Shown here: piece after piece, positions 17,885 to 26,370 of the stretch
How the letters are laid out: the number at the start of each line of letters is the position of its first letter
How positions within the stretch are numbered: the first letter of the stretch is position 1
Assembly (NCBI GenBank): GCA_022767285.1
Contig: JALENY010000037.1
Location: forward strand, 1 to 64,000
Source: Lachnospiraceae bacterium
GTDB taxonomy: Bacteria; Bacillota; Clostridia; Lachnospirales; Lachnospiraceae
Length of the DNA: 64,000 bases
Direction of reading: 5' to 3'
The notes under the pieces: model-generated
Database searches by the model: none
What the model was told of the DNA's origin: nothing
What the model saw: the letters and a program-made list of their open reading frames with translations, nothing else
Made by a program: the position numbers and the translations under genes

Positions 17885-17923
17885 AAAAAGCCGGAGGCAG
17901 ATCACTCTGCCTCCAGCTTTTTC
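17885..17923. terminator. Bidirectional terminator overlapping the end of the CBS gene
   Basis: Arms 17885-17900 and 17907-17923 form AAAAAGCCGGAGGCAG with CTGCCTCCAGCTTTTT around a 6-base loop, with U-tracts on both strands. The last codons of the CBS gene (17902-17923) form one arm. It serves the two converging genes. Confidence 0.8.
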
Positions 17924-18318
17924 ATACGTTTATAGCAATATTCAATAATGTCTTTTCTCGTGATGATTCCTATAAAATTATTTTTATCATCCACAACCGG
18001 AACGTAGTTCTGATTCATAGCCTTCTCGATCAGATCTTCCATGTTCGTCTCAATATGTACCGGCTGGTAATGGGTTCTCCGGGCAAAGGAAGTAATGGGA
18101 ATCTCCTCCGTGTCTTTCAGAGAAAGACCTTTTTGCTCCTTCATTCCCCACAGAAGATCCCCTTCTGTAATAGATCCCACATATTTTCCGTTGCGGCCGA
18201 TCATGGGAATGCAGGAGTAGCGATGATAATGCATCTTTTCCAGCACTTGCCGAAGATTGTCATCGTCATAGATATAAGCGACATCCTCCTTCGGTGTCAG
18301 AAAAAACAAAATATTCAT
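17902..18318 (-). CDS. CBS-domain pair protein
   Basis: 138 residues made of two CBS motifs (a Bateman module, adenosine-nucleotide sensor): repeat 1 from about 7 to 60 (LRQVLEKMHYHRYSCIPMIG, then GSITEGDLL), repeat 2 from about 78 to 135 (MEDLIEKAMNQNYVPVVDDK, then GIITRKDIIEY). It has no attached enzyme domain, so it is probably a free regulatory module with an unknown partner. The start at 18318 is preferred because AGGTG lies 7 bases upstream; an in-frame ATG 18 bases further up has no site. Monocistronic. Confidence 0.88.
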   Translation of the reverse strand: MNILFFLTPKEDVAYIYDDDNLRQVLEKMHYHRYSCIPMIGRNGKYVGSITEGDLLWGMKEQKGLSLKDTEEIPITSFARRTHYQPVHIETNMEDLIEKAMNQNYVPVVDDKNNFIGIITRKDIIEYCYKRMKKLEAE

Positions 18319-18467
18319 ATACGGCACCTCTTTCATTTCAGTCAGCAGCTTACCTTTTCACAGCTTGCTTTTCTTAAGAAAATTGTACCATATTTTCACT
18401 GAAAAGTCCCGGAAATAAGTGTTAAAAGTCTATAAAGATATCGATGCGTCGTGTTTTGCCGTCTGCC

Positions 18468-20312
18468 TTAAGCAGTCTCCTCAAAGAATACTTTATGCCA
18501 GGTCAAAAAGGCAAATACGGTCCAGATTTTACGGCTGTTATCCTTACGGCCTGCCTTGTGCTCTTCCATCAGTGCAACAAGCTTTTCTGTATGGAAAAAC
18601 TCTTTTGCCGCATTACTGGTAAACATCTCCAGGATCTCACTGTACCAGGGTTCTTCTTTGATCCAGACACGAATAGGTACCGGGAATCCCAGTTTTTTAC
18701 GCTCCGCACTGTCATGTGGCAGACATCGTTCCGTCGCTTTGCGGAACAGATATTTTGTCTGATGGTCTCTGACCTTTGCTTTTGTTGGCAGACATCTGGC
18801 CAGTTCAAAAACATCACGATCCAGGAACGGTACACGCAGTTCCAGAGAATGCGCCATACTCATCTTGTCCGCTTTCTGCAGGATATCCCCCGGAAGCCAG
18901 TAATTCAGGTCAATGTACTGCATCTTATTCATGTCTTCCAGTTTTTCCACTTTTTTATAAGTAGTTTTCAGCAGATCATAACTGGATTTTGCCGGTGTTT
19001 TGTTAACCAGCAATTCTCTGCGTTCCTCATCACTGAAAATGTGTGCATTTCCGATAAAACGCTCTTCCACATCCTTGGACGCACGAATGATGTAATTCTT
19101 TCCTTTTACATCCGGCAGCTTTTCCGCAACTTTCGCCATGGCTTTGCGAAGTCCCTTGGGCAGCCAGCTCAGATATTTCAGATCATGTGGCTCCAGATAA
19201 ATGTTGTATCCCCCGAACAGCTCATCAGATCCTTCTCCTGACGTGACAACTTTTACGTACTTTGCAGCTTCCTGAGCCACAAAATACAGAGCAATACCGG
19301 CAGCATCTCCGCTGGGTTCATCCAGATGGTACATAACCTTCGGGATCGACTCCCAGTATTCCTCTTTGCTGATGATTTTTGTGTAATGTTCCAGACCCAG
19401 CTTTTGCGCCAGTTCCCGGGCATAGCTGATCTCACTGTACTTGTTATGATCATCCAAAAAGCCTACGGTAAAGGCTTTTTTCCCGGTAAATTTTGCAGCA
19501 ATATAGCTGGAATCCACTCCGCCGGAAAGGAATGCGCCAACTTCAACGTCCGCTACCATGTGGCGTTTTACAGATTTATCCATGGTTCGGTCGATCCGGT
19601 CAATGATTTCATCGTCGGTTCCCATGTTTTTCGGTGTCAGCGTGGGATCAAAATAACGCTCTATCATTGTTTCTCCGTCTTTCCACGTCAGGAAATGGCC
19701 CGGCATCAGACGATAGACACCTTTAAAGAACGTTTCCTCAAGAGGAGAATACTGGAACGAAAGATACTGTTCCAGGACTTCCTGATTTACTTCTTTTTTA
19801 AATCCCGGGTATTCCAGAAGGCATTTAATCTCCGATGCAAACACAAAGGCACCGTCGATCACAGTATAGAAAAAGGGCTTAATTCCGAAGAAATCTCTGG
19901 CCGCGAAGAACTTTTTCTCCTTCTCATCCCAGATACCGAATCCGAACATACCGCGTATTTTCTGAACCAGATCCGTGCCCCAGGACTCATATCCATGAAG
20001 AAGCGTCTCCGAATCCGAATGGTTGGCAAACGTATGTCCAAGTTCTTTCAGCTCTTTTCTCAGCTTTTTATAATTGTAAATCTCGCCGTTAAATACAAGT
20101 GTCAGCGTTCCGTCCTCGTTGTCCATAGGCTGTGTGCCGTCTGACAAATCGATGATACTCAATCTGACGAAACCCAGAGCCGCATCATCCGTGATATGAA
20201 CTCCTTCCGAGTCCGGTCCGCGGTGCTTCATGGCCCGCATCATGGATCTTAAGATGGCCTCTTTGTTCTCTTTTGTCTCATTACTTCCTAAAAATCCACA
20301 AATTCCACACAT
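18468..20312 (-). CDS. asnB: Asparagine synthase (glutamine-hydrolysing)
   Basis: 614 residues. Starting at 20312, the N-terminal glutamine amidotransferase domain begins MCGICGFLG with the Cys2 nucleophile exposed after Met removal; this fixes the start, and GGAG lies 8 bases upstream. The C-terminal synthetase domain carries the PP-loop SGGVDSSYIA near 260 and GEGSDELFGGY. It forms asparagine from aspartate, ATP and glutamine nitrogen in the cytosol. Members of this family near surface polysaccharide genes can amidate sugars or peptidoglycan, but the context here does not suggest that. It has its own promoter; the gene downstream converges. Confidence 0.95.
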   Translation of the reverse strand: MCGICGFLGSNETKENKEAILRSMMRAMKHRGPDSEGVHITDDAALGFVRLSIIDLSDGTQPMDNEDGTLTLVFNGEIYNYKKLRKELKELGHTFANHSDSETLLHGYESWGTDLVQKIRGMFGFGIWDEKEKKFFAARDFFGIKPFFYTVIDGAFVFASEIKCLLEYPGFKKEVNQEVLEQYLSFQYSPLEETFFKGVYRLMPGHFLTWKDGETMIERYFDPTLTPKNMGTDDEIIDRIDRTMDKSVKRHMVADVEVGAFLSGGVDSSYIAAKFTGKKAFTVGFLDDHNKYSEISYARELAQKLGLEHYTKIISKEEYWESIPKVMYHLDEPSGDAAGIALYFVAQEAAKYVKVVTSGEGSDELFGGYNIYLEPHDLKYLSWLPKGLRKAMAKVAEKLPDVKGKNYIIRASKDVEERFIGNAHIFSDEERRELLVNKTPAKSSYDLLKTTYKKVEKLEDMNKMQYIDLNYWLPGDILQKADKMSMAHSLELRVPFLDRDVFELARCLPTKAKVRDHQTKYLFRKATERCLPHDSAERKKLGFPVPIRVWIKEEPWYSEILEMFTSNAAKEFFHTEKLVALMEEHKAGRKDNSRKIWTVFAFLTWHKVFFEETA

Positions 20313-20359
20313 AGTTTTCTCCAAATTATTCTGTTGACATGATTAGTAATAACAATGCT

Positions 20360-20387
20360 ATTTTACACTTTCCAGCGAAAAAGTCAA
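20360..20387 (-). promoter_or_regulatory. Probable promoter of asnB
   Basis: Minus-strand TTGACT (20382-20387), 16-base spacer, TAAAAT (20360-20365); start about 40 bases before the ATG. Confidence 0.5.
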
Positions 20388-20445
20388 ATATTCACGCTGT
20401 AAATTGGGCAAATTTACGGTAAATCAGAGAATTTTACAAAAAGTC

Positions 20446-21075
20446 TTACGAGATCAGCCCTTTTTTGTAACAGAATACTGCAAGCTGCGTCCGATCTCTT
20501 AATTCCAGTTTGTCCAGAATCTGACTCAAATAATTACGCACCGTGCCTTCACTTAAAAATAATTTTTCCGCGATTTCACGGTTGCTGAAGCCTTCTCCCA
20601 CCGCCCGGATGATATCTGCCTCCCGCTGGCTGATTCCGTATTCCTCACAGGAAAATTTTTCTTTGTGTTCCAAAAGGTTGGGGAGTTTCTGCATGACCTC
20701 ATGCCCGAAAACCGTCTGTCCGTTAACCACTGCATGAAGAGCCGGATAAATGCTCTCATAGTCCTGTTTCAGCAGATAACCCTTTGCACCGATCTTCAGT
20801 GCCCGGATAATATATTCATCATCGGAGAATGTGGTCAGCAAAAGAATCTTCGCATCCGGCCAGCAGTTCAGGATCTCCTGAGATGCAGTCAGTCCATCCA
20901 TCTCTTTCATGCGGATATCCATCAGAAGGACATCCGGATGATACTCTCCGTAAAGAGAAATAGCCTCCCGTCCATTGGCTCCAACCGCAGCCACTTCCAT
21001 ATCTGCCTGCGTTTCCAGTATGATTTTCAGTGACTGAGAAACCAGAAAATCGTCATCAACAATTACTATTTTCAT
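20446..21075 (-). CDS. NarL/LuxR-family response regulator (LnrK-like position)
   Basis: 209 residues: receiver domain (1-120) with acidic pocket IVDDD, phospho-acceptor in DVLLMDIRMKEMDG (Asp at about 54) and Lys in GYLLKQDY; then a LuxR-type helix-turn-helix (ISQREADIIRAVGEGFSNRE, KLFLSEGTVRNYLSQIL). The TAA of the kinase gene is followed directly by this ATG, so the two are translationally coupled. Divergent from a three-gene ABC exporter; it probably binds the palindrome at 22287-22300. Confidence 0.95.
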   Translation of the reverse strand: MKIVIVDDDFLVSQSLKIILETQADMEVAAVGANGREAISLYGEYHPDVLLMDIRMKEMDGLTASQEILNCWPDAKILLLTTFSDDEYIIRALKIGAKGYLLKQDYESIYPALHAVVNGQTVFGHEVMQKLPNLLEHKEKFSCEEYGISQREADIIRAVGEGFSNREIAEKLFLSEGTVRNYLSQILDKLELRDRTQLAVFCYKKGLIS

Positions 21076-22167
21076 TTACCCGTCCTTTCGTGGAACGGTG
21101 ATAAAAATGCAAAATCCCCGATCTGAAATAATCTGGAAATTTCCATTCAGGATTCTCACACGTTCCTTCATATTTTTCAGCCCGATTCCCCGATCTGCCT
21201 GTACGCTGCCGTCCGCGAGCGAAAACATGCTTCCGGCTGTGCCGTTGTCCTTGATGATCAGCTGGTACATGGCCGGATGGGAACGGGCAGTAATCTTTAC
21301 TTCTGTAGCATTACTGTGTTTTCTCACATTTACCAGCGCTTCTTTTACAATGGCAACAAAACAGTATTTTACGCTCTGAGGGATACGTACACCCATATCA
21401 TAAACCAACCGGACCGGACAGAACTCAAATTCCTGTATCAGGCCGGACAGCACTTCCTCCAGATTTATGGATTCATCATGAAGATCATGGATACTCTCAC
21501 GGATGCTGTTCATGGCAGTGGAGAGAGACTCTTCCAGCTGCATTAAGGGAACCCGAAGATTTTCTTCCTTATTAATCGTTTTCAGAGCTCCCACCATAAT
21601 AAGTGTCCGTGATAACAGATGTCCCACATTGTCATGGATCTCCCGGGCGATTCGATTTCGTTCTTTCAGTATGGCAGAATATGTCTCTGCATCCTGCTTT
21701 TCGATCAGATTCCTGTTTTTTTCGGTCAGCAGAAGCGTCCGTTCTGTGGAATCATCCCGCAGCTTTCGGGATTCTTCTGTAAGTTTCAGGTATCGCATGC
21801 TTTTCCGGCAAAGCCATCCGGCAAGAATCACTCCCAACAAAATCACAAACAATGATCTCGGTTCATATGCGTCTGCTTTCATCGATAACGGAAGGATCCA
21901 GGTCAGCAATACTGCCGTACTATTCTGGTAGAATACCCCATAAGCGATCAGCGGAAAAAAGATCAGCAGCGAAGGATAAAAACAGGCGATCACAGCCACA
22001 GATATTCCTATAATCCGGCCTGCATAGGGTTCTTTGCCAAGATAGCATATACATGCCGCAATAACGCCTGTCAGCAGAGCCAGCACGTAGTCTTCGCTTT
22101 TGCCAAGGAAAAATATTCCGGCTGCACTGTATAAAAGCAAAAACAATTGATCGATCAGTACACTCAT
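21076..22167 (-). CDS. Sensor histidine kinase of the HisKA_3 type (LnrJ-like position)
   Basis: 363 residues: about five closely spaced hydrophobic helices (1-135) with almost no extracellular loop, so an intramembrane-sensing type; then a coiled-coil and the dimerisation box ILKERNRIAREIHDNVGHLL with the phospho-His, and an ATPase domain with IVKEALVNVRKHSNATEV (N box) and GIGLKNMKERV (G box). The start at 22167 is chosen for GGAGGGAG upstream rather than the codon 21 bases further up. Such kinases commonly sense membrane-active drugs and induce the neighbouring ABC exporter. Confidence 0.93.
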   Translation of the reverse strand: MSVLIDQLFLLLYSAAGIFFLGKSEDYVLALLTGVIAACICYLGKEPYAGRIIGISVAVIACFYPSLLIFFPLIAYGVFYQNSTAVLLTWILPLSMKADAYEPRSLFVILLGVILAGWLCRKSMRYLKLTEESRKLRDDSTERTLLLTEKNRNLIEKQDAETYSAILKERNRIAREIHDNVGHLLSRTLIMVGALKTINKEENLRVPLMQLEESLSTAMNSIRESIHDLHDESINLEEVLSGLIQEFEFCPVRLVYDMGVRIPQSVKYCFVAIVKEALVNVRKHSNATEVKITARSHPAMYQLIIKDNGTAGSMFSLADGSVQADRGIGLKNMKERVRILNGNFQIISDRGFCIFITVPRKDG

Positions 22168-22286
22168 AGCATTCTCCCTCCGGAACATGTCAACCTCTAT
22201 ATTTTCCAGTGTTCCTCATACCAGACCTCAGACATCAGAATCATTGTGTTATGGTTAATATACCATTTTTTACAAAAGAAAAAAAG

Positions 22287-22300
22287 ATGACATTTGTCAT
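22287..22300. promoter_or_regulatory. Palindromic operator candidate ATGACA-TT-TGTCAT
   Basis: Perfect 6-bp arms centred about 64 bases upstream of the expected start of the ABC exporter transcript, which is a classical position for a NarL-type activator. The neighbouring TTGTGACGAAAC may be a second half-site. Confidence 0.5.
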
Positions 22301-22342
22301 AACGCAGTTGTGACGAAACTCACTACCCCTATTTTGTGATTC

Positions 22343-22351
22343 TGGTATACT
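22343..22351 (+). promoter_or_regulatory. Extended -10 promoter of the ABC exporter
   Basis: TG-G-TATACT (TATACT at 22346-22351) with no recognisable -35 at the proper spacing (CTACCC there). This fits a promoter needing the response regulator. Confidence 0.5.
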
Positions 22352-22490
22352 GAAGATATCCTTAAGAAGAGGATCCCGGTTTTTGCAATTCAGCACCTGT
22401 GTCAGATCGTTCCGGCAGCATAACCGGTTCTGCCGCACTGCATCCTGTACACAGCATCCAAATATGTATCAAATGAAAGGAGTTTCCTAT

Positions 22491-23234
22491 ATGATTAAAA
22501 TTCAAAATCTGGTCAAACGTTACGGCGATCTGGTCGCTTTAGATCACCTGAATCTGGAAATACAGGACGGTGAGATCTTCGGTCTTCTCGGCCCCAACGG
22601 TTCCGGAAAGACCACGGCCATCAACTGTATTTTGTCCCTTCTGAAATATGACAGAGGAACCATCGAGATCATGGGGAAAGAAATGCGTCCGGACCGATAC
22701 GATATAAAAAGAGAAATCGGCGTTGTCATGCAGAACGTTGCGGTATTTGAGCAAATGAGCGTGGAAGAGAATATCTCCTATTTTTGTGGCCTGTATGTGC
22801 CAGATCGCAAAAAATGCAAAGAACTGACCGAGGAGGCCATTCGTTTTACCGGGCTGGAAGATTTTCGAAAGACCCGACCCAAAAAGCTTTCCGGCGGTCT
22901 TCTCAGACGTCTTAACATTGCATGCGGAATCGCACACAAGCCCAAACTGATTATTATGGATGAGCCCACCGTAGCAGTTGACCCCCAGAGTCGCAACAAG
23001 ATTCTGGAAGGAATCGTTGAACTGAACCGTCAGGGATCAACGATCATCTATACGTCACATTACATGGAGGAGGTTGAGCAGATCTGCACCCGCATAGCCA
23101 TCCTGGATCATGGCCGCTGCCTTGCCCTGGGAACAAAAGAAGAGCTGAAGAGCATGGTCAGAAGCGACCATCCGGAATCTCTGACACTGAATGATGTGTT
23201 CCTGAACATTACCGGCAAAGAACTGCGCGACTGA
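22491..23234 (+). CDS. ABC exporter ATP-binding protein (LnrL-like)
   Basis: 247 residues with Walker A GPNGSGKTTAIN (near 37-48), signature LSGGLLRRLNIA, Walker B KLIIMDEPTVAVDP and a switch His in YTSHYMEEVEQI. The start at 22491 is fixed by AAAGGAG 9 bases upstream; earlier in-frame codons lack homology. Followed by two ABC-2 type permease genes. The set of kinase, regulator, ATPase and two permeases matches the LnrJKLMN (YfiJKLMN) arrangement of Bacillus that confers linearmycin resistance; the drug exported here is unknown. Confidence 0.95.
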   Translation: MIKIQNLVKRYGDLVALDHLNLEIQDGEIFGLLGPNGSGKTTAINCILSLLKYDRGTIEIMGKEMRPDRYDIKREIGVVMQNVAVFEQMSVEENISYFCGLYVPDRKKCKELTEEAIRFTGLEDFRKTRPKKLSGGLLRRLNIACGIAHKPKLIIMDEPTVAVDPQSRNKILEGIVELNRQGSTIIYTSHYMEEVEQICTRIAILDHGRCLALGTKEELKSMVRSDHPESLTLNDVFLNITGKELRD

Positions 23235-23296
23235 CAAATATCCCGGCAGCCCCTGCACACATATTGTACTTTATTTTCAACAGTAAAGGAGAATTT

Positions 23297-24424
23297 ATGT
23301 TACATTTACTTCGCTACAGCATTTTAAACTCGGCTCGCAACCGGATTACCATGTTCTGGTCACTGTTGTTTCCCATTATTCTCGGTTTCTTTTTCCATCT
23401 CGGTTTTTCCGGTGCCAATGATTCCGAAATACTGGATTCCATTCCTACCGGTGTCGTGACCATGGATTCTTCCCATGAATCCGACGGATTTTCAATCTTT
23501 CTGGAGCAGATGGACGGGGATACTCTCACATTGACTTATTTCGATACGGAAGAAGATGCCGCTAAAGCTTTAAGTGCCAAAGAGATATCCGGATACTTTA
23601 TAAACCGTGCAGATCGCTCTTTGATCGTTAACGGGACCGGCTTAAATGAGAGCATCCTCACTCAGATCATGAATTGTTATACACAAAACGAATCTATGAT
23701 TCTGGACATTGCCGCTTCTCACCCGGACAAATGGAAAGATGCCATTGCATCCATTGAAGGCTACACCACTTACGTGGAAGAAACATCCCTGGGAGGACAG
23801 TCTCTGGATAGTTTTATCACTTACTATTTTGCTCTGATCGGTATGGCATGTCTCTACGGCTGTTTTCTTGGTCTGGATAAAGCGCTCCAGCTTCTGGCTT
23901 ACAATTCACCGCTGGGTGCAAGGCGCTGTGTGACACCAACTCATAAACTGAAACTGATTTTTACCGACTGGCTGGCTGTTGTGATCCTTCACTATATTAA
24001 CCTTCTGATCTTGCTGTTTGTGATCCGTTTTATCTTTCATATGGATCTTGGCAGCCGGTATGGCATGATTCTGCTGATTGCACTCATGGGAGATATCATC
24101 GGTGTATCTCTGGGCTTTTTGATCGGATGTGCCATTAAAGCAAAAGAGGGGATAAAAATAGGCATCATGATTGGCGTTACCATGACCTTCTCTTTCGCAG
24201 CAGGACTTATGTTTTCCGATGTGAAGATGGTGATCGAAAAGCATGCGCCTCTTTTCAACCGTGTTAACCCGGCAGCGCTGATTTCCGATGCTTTTTACTG
24301 CATTTCTATCTATGACAACCCCGAACGGATGGCAACATGCCTTCTGATTCTCAGTATCATGAGTGCCGCTCTGATTCTGATAAGCTTTTTCATAACAAGG
24401 AGGGAACGATATGACAGTATTTAA
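23297..24424 (+). CDS. ABC-2 type exporter permease (LnrM-like)
   Basis: 375 residues: one N-terminal membrane helix (about 18-38), a large extracytoplasmic domain (about 40-175), then about five to six helices (FITYYFALIGMACLYGCFLG onward). This is the standard ABC-2 permease plan of DrrB/LnrM-type exporters. AAAGGAG lies 6 bases before the ATG at 23297. Its 3' end overlaps the next permease gene by 14 bases, so the two subunits are coupled and likely form a heterodimer. Confidence 0.92.
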   Translation: MLHLLRYSILNSARNRITMFWSLLFPIILGFFFHLGFSGANDSEILDSIPTGVVTMDSSHESDGFSIFLEQMDGDTLTLTYFDTEEDAAKALSAKEISGYFINRADRSLIVNGTGLNESILTQIMNCYTQNESMILDIAASHPDKWKDAIASIEGYTTYVEETSLGGQSLDSFITYYFALIGMACLYGCFLGLDKALQLLAYNSPLGARRCVTPTHKLKLIFTDWLAVVILHYINLLILLFVIRFIFHMDLGSRYGMILLIALMGDIIGVSLGFLIGCAIKAKEGIKIGIMIGVTMTFSFAAGLMFSDVKMVIEKHAPLFNRVNPAALISDAFYCISIYDNPERMATCLLILSIMSAALILISFFITRRERYDSI

Positions 24425-25571
24425 AGGCTATATGAAAGTCATAACCAAGACCCTTCCGCAGATACTCATGTACTTCGGTATTTTTCTTGCCATCTATCTT
24501 ATGATATCTCTGACGGAAGCAGATTCTCCTGTGACGGACTTTTCCGCCAAACGTCTTTCGGTATCGGTGATTGATTATGACGGCGGAGTACTGGCAGAAG
24601 GCCTGACCCGATATATCGGTCTTCAGCACGATCTGGTATCACTTCCGGATGACAACAACACGCTTCAGGAAGAATTGTTTTACCGCAACATTGAATACAT
24701 CGTCTATATACCGGAAAATTTTGAACAAGTATGTCTGGAAGGGAAGCAGCCGCTGGAAACCGTCAAAGTTCCGGATTCCTATTCCGGCTTTTATGTAGAC
24801 CGGTGTATCGATCAGTATATGAATCAGATTCAGGTTTATCATTCTGCCGGCTATACACTGACGGAATCGGTCGATAAAGTCATTGCCTCGCTGGAAAAGA
24901 AACCGGATGTACGCTTTCTGGATGTGGAAGCCGCAGTGGTCCCTCAGTTTTACTACCTGTTCCGCTTTCTTCCATACCTGATGATCGCGATTATGTGCTA
25001 CGGAGTCAGCACGGTGATCGTCACGTTCCGGCAGCGTGATATGCGGATGCGCATGAACTGTGCGCCTGTCTCTCCCATATCACAGAGTTTTCAGGCAATT
25101 CTGGCATTTGCCCTGCTTGGTACCATTTACCTGATCGCATGCCTTCTCCTGGCTTTCCTGCTGGACGGAAAAGAACTGCTTCAGGCATCGCATCTGAATT
25201 ATTACATCATCAATGCGGTGCTCTGCACGGGATTAAGCCTGGCTCTTGCTTTCTTTGTGGGGATGATGGCAAAAAGCGCTGTGATTATTACCAATATCGT
25301 AAATGTTCTCTCCCTTGGACTGTGCTTTTTGGGCGGGGTTTTTGTCCCTCTTGATTTTCTCAGCGAGGGTATAACAAAAATGGCCCAGTTCCTTCCTGTC
25401 TATTGGTATATACGCATCAACGACACACTCATACAGTTCCCTGAACTGACAGAAACGACACAGGCCACCGTAAATCGTGGAATCCTGATTCAGGTTGTCT
25501 ATATTATCGCACTGATCTGCATTGGACTGGTGGCGGGACGCATCCGCTCTCAGGATTCGGCAAAGGTGTGA
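24411..25571 (+). CDS. ABC-2 type exporter permease (LnrN-like)
   Basis: 386 residues with the same plan as the preceding permease: N-terminal helix (about 15-35), extracytoplasmic domain to about residue 180, then five to six helices (LPYLMIAIMCYGVSTVIVTF; LGLCFLGGVFVPLDFL). AGGAGG is 7 bases before the ATG and lies inside the end of the previous gene. It converges on the maf gene, with only a weak hairpin (GGTGTGAAA with TTTTCACC, 25564-25588) between. Confidence 0.92.
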   Translation: MTVFKGYMKVITKTLPQILMYFGIFLAIYLMISLTEADSPVTDFSAKRLSVSVIDYDGGVLAEGLTRYIGLQHDLVSLPDDNNTLQEELFYRNIEYIVYIPENFEQVCLEGKQPLETVKVPDSYSGFYVDRCIDQYMNQIQVYHSAGYTLTESVDKVIASLEKKPDVRFLDVEAAVVPQFYYLFRFLPYLMIAIMCYGVSTVIVTFRQRDMRMRMNCAPVSPISQSFQAILAFALLGTIYLIACLLLAFLLDGKELLQASHLNYYIINAVLCTGLSLALAFFVGMMAKSAVIITNIVNVLSLGLCFLGGVFVPLDFLSEGITKMAQFLPVYWYIRINDTLIQFPELTETTQATVNRGILIQVVYIIALICIGLVAGRIRSQDSAKV

Positions 25572-25605
25572 AAGCCGCCCTTTTTCACCGGACAGTAAAA
25601 TCTTA

Positions 25606-26337
25606 TCAGGAGCGAAAACACTCCTGCCACAATCGTGCTATGGGCAATCCAACCACATTGTTATAGTCTCCGCAGATGGATTTGATAAATCTGGCGCTTA
25701 TGCCCTGGATGGCATAGGCGCCGGCTTTGTCCATGGGCTCTTTCGTATCGATATATTCCAGTATTTCTCTTTCTGCTAAGGGATACATGGTCACATCGGT
25801 TTTTTCGGCAAATACTGTCACTGTATCCGTTTCTCTGTTTGTTTCCTCTTTTGTCCCACTGATCGTTTTCCCGGCCGTTTCATCAGGAGAATCTCTTCTG
25901 CATTGCGGACAGTTCCCGGATTCCTTCCACTCAGCACCCTTTTCATTCAATGTTATCACGCAGACACCGGTATATACTTGATGGGTCTTTCCCTGAAGTA
26001 TCGTAAGCATACGCTTAGCATCCGCTTCATCCGCCGGTTTTCCGAAAATCTCCCCATTATATACAACGACGGTATCCGCTCCGATAATTCTCAACGTAGG
26101 AAACTGCGCCCCGCTTTCTTTCGATAACTCCGCTCCAGCCTGCCCGTAAGTTCTGCGGAGAATATGGTCTCTGACTTCGGAAGCTTTCTGAACAGCAAGC
26201 TCTTTTACCACTTCTTCGGGGTCCGTTTTCGTAACAATCTCCTCACCGCAGGATGGAATAATGTCAAAATCCAATCCTAGCTGCTTCAATAATTCACTTC
26301 TCCTCGGTGATGCCGAGGCTAATATAATCTGCTTCAT
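25606..26337 (-). CDS. maf: Maf-like nucleoside triphosphate pyrophosphatase with internal insertion
   Basis: 243 residues; Maf proteins hydrolyse dTTP/UTP or modified nucleotides and are usually about 190-200 residues. N-terminal IILASASPRRSELLKQLGLD, the catalytic RIIGADTVVVYNGEIFGKPA and C-terminal PMDKAGAYAIQGISARFI are intact. Between the LQGKTHQVYTGV segment and the TDVTMYPL segment there is an extra hydrophilic stretch of about 45 residues, rich in E, T, K and S with a CPQC pair, in a loop region. The start at 26337 is chosen for homology and GGAAGA upstream. It lies 33 bases behind topB on the same strand. Confidence 0.92.
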   Translation of the reverse strand: MKQIILASASPRRSELLKQLGLDFDIIPSCGEEIVTKTDPEEVVKELAVQKASEVRDHILRRTYGQAGAELSKESGAQFPTLRIIGADTVVVYNGEIFGKPADEADAKRMLTILQGKTHQVYTGVCVITLNEKGAEWKESGNCPQCRRDSPDETAGKTISGTKEETNRETDTVTVFAEKTDVTMYPLAEREILEYIDTKEPMDKAGAYAIQGISARFIKSICGDYNNVVGLPIARLWQECFRS

Positions 26338-26370
26338 GTTCTGTCTTCCAATCCTTTTCCATCTCAAAAA

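Noticed and set aside
22412-22437. Hairpin CGGCAG...CTGCCG in the ABC exporter leader as a terminator
   Set aside because: Only a 6-bp stem with an 11-base loop and no U-tract.
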